Notes under the pieces: model-generated
Database searches by the model: none
Told to the model about the DNA's origin: nothing
What the model saw: the letters and a program-made list of their open reading frames with translations, nothing else
Shown: positions 22,061 to 33,835 of the stretch, piece after piece
How positions within the stretch are numbered: the first letter of the stretch is position 1
Layout of the letters: each line of letters begins with the position of its first letter
From: Pycnopodia helianthoides
Lineage: Eukaryota; Echinodermata; Asteroidea; Forcipulatida; Asteriidae
NCBI GenBank assembly: GCA_032158295.1
Contig: CM063248.1
Location: 23,151,273-23,215,272 of the forward strand
Length of the DNA stretch: 64,000 nucleotides
Reading direction: 5' to 3'
Position numbers and translations under genes: made by a program

Positions 22061-24870
22061 CTGAAATGGATCAATTCCAACAATGCAATGAAATGGATCA
22101 ATTCCAACAACAGAAGGCGTCACTATCCTTGGTTTGATTTCTAGCTCCCACGAAGGTCTTGGGTATCTTGTAAAAGGGTGCTTAAGTGTTTCATTGTTTT
22201 TCCCCTGACTTTCCGGGGGAGCCAATCAACGATCAAGTTTGCACCTTTTTGTGAATTATTCATGAATCGCCATGCGTTTATAACAGGGAACGCTGTCGTG
22301 AATAGTATTGTGGCAAAAAGTACCTTCTCGTCAGGAATTATAGGCCCAAGTGAATAAAATGCATTCTGAATAGAGCTTGACAATGGGTTTACCTTAAGTT
22401 TTGGACTGAACAATTCTATAGATTATTCTGGAATTGCTTATTTGTTTATAACAATATTTAACTTAGTCCTTGTTTGTTGAAGGTTTACAGGAACAGTGCA
22501 GGAATTGTTTAATAATGAGGAAGTTTATTTGAGATGCTTTCACAAGTAAAATGGAGTTCATTGGAGTTACAGGGAAAGTATACGTTTGGTAGCTATGTAC
22601 TTTAAAACTAACCTGTGAAAAATTCATTTCAAAAGGTGGTCGAGTTTTTTAGATATCGCCGAAAATCTGGAGCGAATGTCAACGCAGGAAGAATAGTCCG
22701 TAATTGGAATACTCAATCTGATCGTTTTTGCAGTAACTTTTCACAGATTTAAATTTTGGGGGATAAAAACTAATATCTTTTTCGATAACCACATTATTTT
22801 GATGTGAAATGTTTCTCAAAATGCTTTATACTATCAATTAAAAGTTGCTGTACTTCTAACCAAGTATAGTTTATTGCCATTAATTTTAATAGTGATTACG
22901 ATAACGCATTGTTGAAGCCATTATTATTATTGAACAAACATAGATTTCCACACTATGTACATGTACATTGTACAGTAGTAGGCTGGCTACAGTACTTGCA
23001 TAAAATGTATTACATTTATGAACTTTGACCTTGCAATAGGGAAACTGCATGTAGTCCATGCACAGGGCGCGCGGTATTTGAAACGCTCATTATATATGCA
23101 GCAAAATACGTACTGTTGAAAGTAGCATGTTGGAGTGATGACCATACGAACAGTACAAGATCCAAACAGTCTTGAGTTCACCTCTCTTTGTGAACACATA
23201 TCAGTGAGTTAGGCCTACATAATGCAGTAAATTATCCCGCTACAGAAAATTAATATCATTGCTTCACAAAAATCATCATCATGTAGGTGTAGTGCATGGT
23301 AGAATTGTTTCATTGCCAATAGTTTATTTTCAGGGCATGTCGGATGCTAGAATGCCGTATTAATTCAAATGCAAAGATAATCTTTTTTCAAATTACATGT
23401 TTGACATCGACAATGTACAAGATTCAAACGTCCAATAACAATGACCAACCGATAAACCTAATTCCGACTGCAAGCAATGCATATCATTTAGCTTGAATAA
23501 TTTCATAATCACTTGCTAAATGCGTTGATAATGCGATAGAAGCCATATTATGGTGGTCAATCAAAACGAGAGTTCATGCGATGTAACACAGCTAGAATGC
23601 ACAACACAAAATGTCAAGCTCTTCTCGACGACCCTGTGACCTTTCACATCTTGCAAGCTTGTCATTTAGTCACTAATATGAATAAAACATGACTTGATGC
23701 TTCATTACCATAATTCGGCCACGCCCTCTAAAACAAGTTATTCAAGACGTCACTACAGCCAGTCGCCAAACTGCGACGAATTCAAGAAGAAAAGCGCGCC
23801 CTCTGTCGGGTTATCACGAGTTTGAGATAGTGACGTCTTTGACCAATACTACAAGATTGTGGGTTCGTATCCCACCCATGTAACATACCTGTGGATTTCA
23901 CACAACTCTGAAAAGTACTGAAATGCTTTAGGCCAAATAAAAAAACAAAACAGTTGATCGTCCTTGCCCGCATCCTTTTTTTAGGCTGCATCCTTTTTTT
24001 AGTTATTTTTTATTTTTTTCGTAAAAAAAAAAAGAATTTCTTTATTTATTAATTTTTTTGCCTGATATAGCTATGCTTGGCAACAATAATGTACAACTAC
24101 AATAATGTGAAATAAGCCTAATTACTGAATCAATGGGGTGCCCCAATTCGACCAGCGAAATGCGTGACGCGCGTTCACTTGACGTTCCACGATCATTCTT
24201 ACATCATGTAGTGTTCCAACTCTTTGTTAAAGGGTCCACTCATAGGCCTGGCCGTGGGTGAGCTGCGAGATGGTCTTTGTGTGTGTGTTAATTCGCATCA
24301 AAAGCGAAATTCTTAAGCCTTGGTATGCACGGTCAGTCGGGGACGAAAAACGCATGCTATTTTGATGGCCTGTTTGAATTGAAATACTTGGGGAAAAAAA
24401 ATAAATAAAAAATAAAAAAGTTCTCATCCTCCTCTTTTTAAAAAAATCAGGACGATCAACTGGTATTTTTTTTAATTTGGCCTTACATACATTGTAGGCC
24501 AGGGCTGTTGGAAGCGGTAGGGCCGATAGGGCCATACCAATATTTTCGTTTGTATTGGGGGTTTCGGTTTTTCCACCGAAACCACCTTTGTTTTCGTCGA
24601 TATTTTATTATTTTTTTACTGTTATTATTCTTCTGTCGGAAATACTCTCATAGCATTTACACGTGAAATTTGTTATTGTTTGATCTCAGGAACTACAGTC
24701 TCAAAAAGACACAAACAATACATCATTTGAAAATCTTCAAATTAATTTTTGCACTTTGTTTTCTCCAACGAATTCAAGGAAGGATACAATTAGTTAACTG
24801 ATTCTGTAAAACTTTCCAATTTTTTTTAGTGAACTAAAACTGTGTAAATGCTAAATCAGATCGTCATCAT
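22061..24870. other. Long stretch without recognisable gene
   Basis: No conserved coding exon recognised on either strand. The longest open frames (for instance minus 22413-22141) match nothing I know. The N-terminal 200 or so residues of the dynein would be expected upstream of 25987, but I could not find them here. Simple AT-rich tracts occur at about 24000-24060 and 24390-24480. CGCCCTCT motifs lie at 23724 and 23803. Confidence 0.5.
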
Positions 24871-24872
24871 CT

Positions 24873-25956
24873 CTGGTGTGGTGTTCCTCAAGGTTCAGTA
24901 TCTGGGCCTCTTGATTTTATAATGTTTAGAGCACCCTTACAAGACCTCATTGCTGCCCATGGTATTTCTAGTGTTGCTTATGCTGACGACACCCAGCTTT
25001 ATGTTACATTTGATCCAGCTGATCGCGCTTCTGCCATTGCTAAAGTCGAATTTTGCATTCGGGATGTCGAATCTTGGGCTTTGTCCAACAAACTCGTTCT
25101 GAACGACTCCAAGACTGAGATCTTATTTTTAAGATCTCGTTTCACAAAAAAAGATTTCTCCACCACCCTTACATATGGCCCAGTCTGTTATTGAACCATC
25201 TGAATTTGCCTGTAACCTCGGTGTAATTATGGATTCTTCATTGTGCTTGAGTAGACATGTTGCTAATGTTTGCAAATCAGCTCTCATGGCTATCAGAAAA
25301 ATAGCACAGATTCGCCGCTACCTGGATGAAGCTACTTCTCTTCGTCTTGTTCACGCTTTCGTCACAATTAGACTTGATTCCTGCAATTCTCTTTTGTATG
25401 GCCTCCCTGATAAAGATCTCGCTAAAATTCAACGTGTAGAAAACACTGCTGCTCGCCTTGTTTCTTGCTTGCCTCATTCTCACCATATCACACCAGTACT
25501 AATGAAATTGCATTGGCTCCCAGTTAAGTTTCGTACAATTTGTAAAATTCTTTTGTAAACTTTCAAAGCTCAAACATGTCAATCTCCTGCTTATTTATCT
25601 GAACTTGTTCACCATTATTCCCCTGCTAGGATTTTACGTTCATCTCAACAGTCATTGCTTACCACAACTACTAGGGCTTCTTCCATTTTTTATGGTCAAA
25701 GATCATTTTTTTACGCTGCTCCATTTCTTTGGAATAATCTTCCTGTGCATATTCGCCAGGCTAGTTCTTTACATTGTTTTAAGTCTCTTTTAAAAACTCA
25801 TTTGTTTGAAGCTGCTTGTTTGTAATCTGCTTCTTGTAATGTTTCTTTCACTTATTGTATATTTTATTATTCTCTTTATGCGCTTAGAGGTTTTTGCATT
25901 AGGCGCTTTACAAATATCTTTATTATTATTATTGTTATTATTATTATTATACCAAC
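24873..25956 (+). mobile_element. 5'-truncated L2/CR1-type LINE with ATT-repeat tail
   Basis: Begins inside the RT: CGVPQGSVSGPL (motif B), then VAYADDTQLYVTF (motif C). After a frameshift near 25180 it continues with LGVIMDSSLCLSRHV, VENTAARLVSCLPHSHHITP and LHWLPVKFRTICKILL. A further shift near 25555 gives TFKAQTCQSPAYLSELV and APFLWNNLPVHIR, then a stop near 25824. An imperfect (ATT)n tail closes it at about 25918-25956. The LHWLPV..R..(F/C)K motif with a microsatellite tail fits L2-like elements. Its tail ends about 30 bases before the first dynein exon acceptor. Confidence 0.85.
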
Positions 25957-25986
25957 ATCAAATATATATCCCATGTCTCTCAATAG

Positions 25987-26812
25987 GTTTTGACTGAAAG
26001 TAAACAAATGCGCAAAGAAGCAGACAATATAGATCCTAGAGCTGAGCTGGAACACTGGAAGAAGCGTATGGAATGTTTCAATTACCTCCTGGAACAGTTA
26101 AAGTGTCCTGATGTAAAGGCTGTACTTGGTGTTCTTCAGGCTGGTAAAAGTAGAGCCATCAAGGTTAGTACCCTCTTCATCTTTCAGTTTGTCCTCTGTT
26201 TGGATCAGCTTCAGTAAATGCATCAAAAACTCTCAAGTAACTTTGTTGTAATTGCACTGATTTTTCTTTTAAATATTTACCCATCCCAACAAAACTTTTC
26301 TTGCAAATCCAATGTATTTTTGTCTCATGACATACAGTCTAGTTGTTCATCAACAATTAACATGTAAGGGATTACTATCTGATTTTACCTCAACAGACAT
26401 GGATGGATCTTGATCGACGCATCACAGATGCTGCCAACGAAGCTAAGGATAATGTGAAATTCTTGTACACTTTGGATAAATTTTGTGACCCATTGTATAA
26501 CAGTGACCCTGTGAGTATTATTAAGTCATATTGTTCAGTGAAGTAGTTGTGAATTGCTCTAAAACATTCAGCCATCTCAATTTTCTCCAGACCTTTTTTC
26601 AGTGCATGAAAATAGACAACAAGAAATTCAGAAACTACTTTCTTTCTTAGACAGTTAGATTGATTAGTCTCGCTGATAAGTTAATTTTTTAGTATCATGC
26701 TTGCCTTGTGTAGATCTTTTATATTATGGTTGTATTTTTTGTATAATTCTGAGGTGTATTTATTTTAACTACAGATTGGAATGATTGAAACTATTCCTGG
26801 ATTGATCAATTA
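25987..26812 (+). CDS. DNAH5/8-like: Dynein tail exons 1-3 (exon 3 truncated)
   Basis: Exon 1 (25987-26163, 59 codons) carries [20 protein letters not shown]. Exon 2 (26397-26510, 38 codons) carries [19 protein letters not shown] and CDPLYNSDP. Exon 3 starts at 26775 after TTAACTACAG and reads [12 protein letters not shown]. In DNAH5/8 proteins this is followed by a long conserved tail segment, but here homology stops at about 26810 and no donor is evident. The phases of exons 1-3 are all 0. The upstream neighbour is a LINE tail about 30 bases before the exon 1 acceptor. Exon 1 as labelled is only the first recognisable exon, not the true first exon. Confidence 0.88.
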
Positions 26813-29800
26813 TTCATCTGTTTCCTTCAAGTCTAGACCAATAAAAGTTACCCACATCTACACGCAAATTACTTTTTCGCTGTCACTTCCCAACAGAATA
26901 TAATATTAGGAGAATTTTTTTGCCTGCTTAAAAATTAGCCAGAAGTGTGTGTGGTGTCTTTTCCCCCAGCGGCAGGATGGATTTCTTTTTCATCCTATGC
27001 TTATCAAATTTGTTTCTTTCTGCCAAAATGAATATTTCATGATGTCACTTGTAAGTGCTTAGATTTGCACGATAACGTAAGCGTTTGAAACCTGACGTGC
27101 CAATTTGTCCTGGATTAAATATATTTCATGTCGTTCTGGCATTCAAGTTTAAAGACTGCACTAAGCTTGAACTATATTTTTTGAATGATTGAATATGCAT
27201 AAAACCAGATATTGCAGCGTCCAGATCCAAACGTGAGATTTGTGGGATTGAAATTTTCTTTGAGTAAAGTTAGAGGATTGGTATGGATCAGGAGTGCTTA
27301 AAAAGTGTGTCTATTTCTCGGTTTCAGTCACACAGAGGCTTGACTATAGACCCCTCAAAATGTAAAAAGCTGAGAGCTTCCGGGGGCTTCGCCCCTGGCC
27401 CCCACCGGGGCCTCAGCCATGGACCCCACCATCGATGTTACAGAAATTTTATCAGTAAGCTTAGAAGATTTATATGGATCTGATTTCCAATAAGAGTGTG
27501 TCTATTTCTCTGTTTTAGGCATATGGAAGCTTGATTTTTCACTCCTCAAAAAGCCAAAAGCTCAAAGCTTCCAGGGGCTTCACCCTGGAACCCCACCGGG
27601 GCTTCACCCCTGGACCCCACCAGGGGCAGTAAGGCCAGCCCCTGGACCCCACCCATTTTTTGTTTACCCTCTAATACAAAATCCTGATTGCACCGTTGTG
27701 CCACCTTGTTTAAAAAATCCTGAATCCGCCCCTGATATAAACAACGTTCAATTAAGCAACGTGGCCTTCCTGAAAAAAAGTTCATATCTTTAGTTGTTAC
27801 TTTACTAGTCCAGTAGTTGTAAATGTAGAAAATGCTTTAAAGTGCTTGGCCTGTTTGCTGCCGTTTTAAATCTGAAACCAATATAAATAGAGACAGATGA
27901 TTGTAACTATTGGGAAATGTAAAAGCTGACTTATTTCATTACTGCAGGTATGGAAATCTTGGCAACTAAGTTCACATTGATCTACACTTCAATGAAGAAA
28001 TCTTATGATCTGTTGGATCAACGGAAGACTGACTATGACAGTGATTATCAAGATTTCAAGCACAGCATTGGAGAGCTTCAGGTCTTTTTTTAATAATGTT
28101 TGATTTTTAAGGCTGTTTTAAATATACTAATCTGTTTTTAGGAAACTTATAAACTTCAGTGGTCAATTACCATTTTTAATTTGTATTTTGTACAATAGAC
28201 CCACAGGGCTAGAATTTGGGGGAAAAACCCACAAGACCGCAGGGCTTGTAGCTCAAAATATTTACTGGACTGGAATTTTGAATACAAGACCAGAATTGAA
28301 GTGAGAAGAAAAAATAGGTTAATAATTCAACTTTTTGAATTTGAAAAAGCACTAAGAGAAGATTTATCTCATTTGTATATTATGTGTAAGTTAGTCTTCG
28401 ATAATCAACACAATTGTATTTATCAGACTGAAAGTCAACAACATTTGAACACAAACACAAACACAAGACCACCGGACTTGTCCTGACATGAGTTTACTGG
28501 CCCGATGCTCAAATCATTGGCCTCGGGCCTGCGGTCCAGTGTCAAATTCAAGCCCTGACCCAGATAAAGACATTTATGGACAACACATTTGACAAGATCT
28601 ACAATGTGCTCAGGGCTCTACAGCTCATTAAGAAATTTGAAAGGTAAGAATTTACTGGAATGAGTGATTGAAATCAAACTTTCAATAAGAGAAACAAAAG
28701 TGTGTCGAATGGGTTTTAACCCTTTAGCACTCATGCACTATTACACATAGCGTCGCTCACTCCTCACTATGCCAGGGAAATGAACAAGATTGTCCGCCAT
28801 ACCTAAAAGATCATCAGATAACTTTCGTTGTGATTATTTTTTCTGTGTTACAAGTATAGTTTATGTTGTAGAGGATGAATGATTTTCACAGTTATTTTGT
28901 TTGCTTTACCAAATTGAAGCTTTTAGGTTGGAAACATCAGACAGATCAACTAAAATTAGGAAATATTGTTTGTGAAGTAAACGTTTGTTACGTGACGACA
29001 GTTATGCACACAAGTTTTCTCAGCTGTACTGTCGTCTCAAAGAAAAAAGTTACAAAAGTGATTGAAAATAATCACAACATACCTTTAGAAATGAAACAAA
29101 TGCCTCTGTTACCAACAGATAACTTCTTTACCTAAAGCTTTTTGTAAAAATCCTTTCAAATCTTGGTATTCCGTGTGTAAAAACACCCAACTAGCAGGTC
29201 GCCATTACTGTGTACATTGTGCGCATGATACGTGGTACATAGAATACGGACTGTCCTCACACAGATAACAAACAGCTACTCTTTGTGCTCATATGCGTTG
29301 GTGATGGGACCTCCGACCTATGAACCTTTGGAGCTAAACAGCATCATGTTTTCTTATGGGGACCATGTGCTGTTTTTTAGACATGTGCTCTTTCTATGGC
29401 TGGTCTCTGCGTTTTAATCGCATGTGTAAAACTCTAACTACAACTAGTCAAACTTCGAGGGCGGTTGCGGGCAGTATGCGTAAATAGGCAGGGCGACTGC
29501 AGGCAGTATGCGTAAATAGGCAGGGCGACTGCAGGCAGTATGCGTAAATAGGCAGGGCGACTGCAGGCAGTATGCGTGCTAAAAGGTTAAACTCACTGTG
29601 TTTAAACAATTAGTTTAAAACCAATTCAACACATTTTGATTCTCATTCATAAATTCCTTTCCACTAAAAACATTAAAAAAAAAATAAAAGTTTAAAACAA
29701 ATCTGACAGTTCAGCCTCAGCTCACCTGCATTAAATTTGTATGCAGATGTTGAGCACTGAGTAACTCCTCGCGCAAGTTTTGAACTTGTGTGCTTGAGTT

Positions 29801-32800
29801 TCAAACTATTGCATGCAAGTTTCAAACTTGCATGAGCCAAATATGTGACCTACCAACTTAAATTGGGCCATGATATTTGCGCACTCCACACAATCATATG
29901 ATATTGCCTTCTTTTGACTTACTTAATAGTCAGGTCATGTTTATTTACTTCTAATTGTTCATATCACATAATGAGAAATTACCACGTGATCTCCTCTCGA
30001 CCAATCAGAATGGATAAACTTTCCCAGGTATTTATGAATAAAGATTGATTGAATGCATTTATAATTGTTTGGAAGCATATGAAAGCTTTTACAATCTATA
30101 ATATTTCTTTCATACAAATCCCCCTCTCTTTTCCCCTGCCAGGTTAACCATACCAAATCTTGGCATCACTGAAAAATATTCTCAAATTCTATCTCGCTTT
30201 GGGCGTGAGATTGAGAATACATCCCGTAACTACCAACGTCACAAGAACGATCCCCCAGTAGCACGTGACTTACCTCCAATAGCAGGTAAGATCACCTGGG
30301 CTAGACAGATGTTCCAACGCATTCAAGAACCCATGGAGGTGTTTCAGACAATGCCTCATCTACTTCAAGGTGCAGAGGCAAAACGTATCATCAAGAATTA
30401 TAACAAGCTAGCCAAGGTCTTGATGGAGTTTGAAGTCTTGTATCATCGAGCTTGGCTTAGACAGGTCAGTCCTTTCAGTTACTTATTTGTTGTAACTTTT
30501 TGTTGTCAATATTTGAATCAGGCATGATATTCTTCCTACTTTAGTTTGATTTCCGATTTGTTTGCCCTTTCTGGTTTGATTGAACTGTACACTATTATGA
30601 ACATAAAGGTCAGCCCTTGTACTCAATAAAACTAACCTACATTTTTTCCAAAAACCAAATATCATGCCTGTTGAATTTTGAATTCATGAATGTGATAATT
30701 AAATGTTGTAAATTTTAATGTTATGAAAAAGTGGAATTGTACAAAACAGGACTGGATTCCATGGATAAGTATAAAATTTCCATCCAATGAACCCTTCTCT
30801 GTATGAGTTTAACTTGTCAAAATCAAGGAAATCCAATTTGTAGCTTTTAATGAGTTTTTAACATAATCTTTGTTGATGTTAAGTACGATGTTGGTTCTAT
30901 ATTTTGATTTGGTAAGTAATACACATATCCTTTATTCCCATTTGCAGGTTGAAGCAATCAAATCTGGTCTTCATGCTTCTCTCCTTGTCAGTCACCCAGA
31001 GACTGGTGAACTCTTTGTGAACTTTGACCCTCAAATCTTGACCTTGATCAGGGAGACTGAATGTATGTGTCGTCTTGGTCTTGACATTCCACTGGCTGCA
31101 AGAGCAATACGTCAGAAGCAAGGAACATTCAAGAATAACTTCAACAAGTTGAAGGTTAGTTACTTCAAGTCCAAAGGGCTATCTTTCGGTATATTTGTTT
31201 TCTGCTTACATGTATCTATTGGTCTTTTACAAGTATGTCAACAAATTATTTGGTTCATCTGAAGCCATTCTAAGTTTGTCTTAAAAGATTTAAAAGTCTT
31301 ACACAGTATTAAAAAACATAATTGTGAGACAATATTTCCTAAAATGTAATGAACTCCAAATGGTTTCCATTATTTTGTTATTTGATTTGTTTGCCCTATA
31401 TTAATTTTAAAAAATGGAATGACTTTTATTACTAGATGGTGATGGAGGAGAACAAGCGTGTTCGTGCAAAGATTCAACCAGTCTTTGAACCTCTTATGGT
31501 TCCACATGTCAGTAAACTAGACAGTGTAATTGAGCCTGGTTTGACCATGCTGTCATGGACAAGTATGAACATTGAGAGCTATGTAGATTCTGTATACTCC
31601 TCCCTAGGTAAGTACATTGGTTTGTTTAACCCAAGTTTCCCATCTATGGTTTCTTATCATTTGATCTGCACCAATTTTGGACCTTACTGAGTCCTGCATG
31701 ACAAACAATCCAAAACCTTCTGCATATTAGAGTAGTTCTCTTTACTAGACTCCTGTACTAAAACCTTCTGCATATTAGAGTAGCTCTCTTTACTAGACTT
31801 CTGTACTAAAACCTTCTTCATATTAGAGTAGTTCTCTTTACTAGACTCCTGTACTAAAACCTTCATATTAGAGTAGTTCTCTTTACTAGACTCCTGTACT
31901 AAAACCTTCTGCATATTAGAGTAGTTCTCTTTACTAGACTCCTGTACTAAAACCTTCTGCATATTAGAGTAGTTCTCTTTACTAGACTTCTGTACTAAAA
32001 CCTTCTGCATATTAGAGTAGCTCTCTTTACTAGACTCCTGTACTAAAACCTTCTGCATATTAGAGTAGCTCTCTTTACTAGACTCCTGTACTAAAACCTT
32101 CTGCATATTAGAGTAGCTCTCTTTACTAGACTCCTGTACTAAAACCTTCTGCATATTAGAGTAGCTCTCTTTACTAGACTCCTGTACTAAAACCTTCTAC
32201 ATATTAGAGTAGTTCTCTTTACTAGACTCCTGTACTAAAACCTTCTACATATTAGAGTAGTTCTCTTTACTAGACTCCTGTACTAAAACCTTCTACATAT
32301 TAGAGTAGTTCTCTTTACTAGACTCCTGTACTAAAACCTTCTACATATTAGATTAGTTATATAGCAATACAATAAGTGGACTTCTTGCAATTAGTGTGAG
32401 TGTTGGTGCAACTTCCATGTTTGACGGATGTATATAAAGCAAGTTCATTTCAGTAGAATTAGTTACAGTAAAATCACTGTGCAGTTTGCTGTTGTACAGC
32501 CACCATTGGGTTTGTACCAAATTGTCAAGCAATTTGAACATGATAAAGGGAATTAATTTAAAGCAGATAAAACATGAAAAACTACTGATAAATATTGATC
32601 TGTTTGTCAGTATTAAAAACTGCTGCTAAATATTGATCAATTGTTTGTCCTATTTTTAGGTGATCTTGAGCTTTTGATGGACAGAGCCAATGACTTATGT
32701 CAATTCAGAATCAATGCTGTTCTGTTTGAAATGAGTACCACTACACTTTGTGAATTACCAGAGGATGAACCATGGACAATTGAACAGTTTCTACAAAACA

Positions 32801-33801
32801 CACAGGTTGGTTTGCTACGAGTACTCTACCTTTCAGAAATACATTCTTGGCCTTTACTTTGGTCAAGTTTTACACTATCCAGAAATGCAATTTGGCAACT
32901 GAAGTTTGATACAAGGCTTATGGAAAGTGTACTAAATAGCGATTTTACATATAACATATGCTTTATGTGGAAGCAACTCATTCAGAGCTTTGGTGTTCAA
33001 CTGACAACTGTAATGTGTTTTTTCAACATAGGAGCTGTGCAACCACGGAGCAATCACACTGCAAAACAAGAGCACCCAAGTGGAGGAAGCTGCAAATGAG
33101 CTCATTAATATGCTAATGAGTTATGAAGATGAAGATGATGAAGAGGAAGATGAGGAGGAAGAAAAAGAGAAAGATGTGACTGAAGAAAGTAAGACACTTC
33201 TTAGAAACTATAAGAAACTATAAGATTGAAGTAAGACAAATTATCTAGACATAAAGATTATTTTTCATATGACAGTACCTGGCTCAAACTGAATCAGAGC
33301 TAACTCTAATCAATATTTGTAAATCTCTTTTACTTTGTGCAGATGGTGAGAAGAGGAGATCAAGTCCCACTCCATCCCGTCTAAGTGCTCGTAGTCTTTC
33401 TCGTAGTCAAGGAAGTGCAGGAAGGTCTCGTACTCACTCTGCTGCAGCAGTAAATGTAGCACGTCGTAAGAAGGAAATGAAAGAGAATCTAGAAGAAGTA
33501 GCTCAGGAACTCTTGGCCCATTTCAATCATCGTAACTTGGATGCTTTGCTCAAGGTTACTAGACAGACACTTGACTCTATCCGCAAAAGAGTGACCAGTA
33601 GCTCACACCTGAATTACATTGGTACGTACTTTCTCTGTTTAGGACTTGTGCTGTAAATTGGGAGGAAAAATGTGTTCCCTGGTTTATATGTTGATTAATA
33701 CTTATCAAAAGTGACAAGACACTTTCTATAAAAAAGATGTTGCTGTATGTTTATTTTGAAAACTTTACTTCTGTTGATTCAATCTTCTTTCCTGACCAAC
33801 A

Positions 33802-33835
<34 letters not shown>

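Noticed and set aside
22141..22413. 90-codon minus-strand frame as a gene
   Set aside because: No recognisable domain, no convincing splice sites, and repeat-rich surroundings.
24922..25558. Reverse-transcriptase-like host gene
   Set aside because: Frameshifts, 5' truncation and an ATT-repeat tail mark it as a dead LINE copy.
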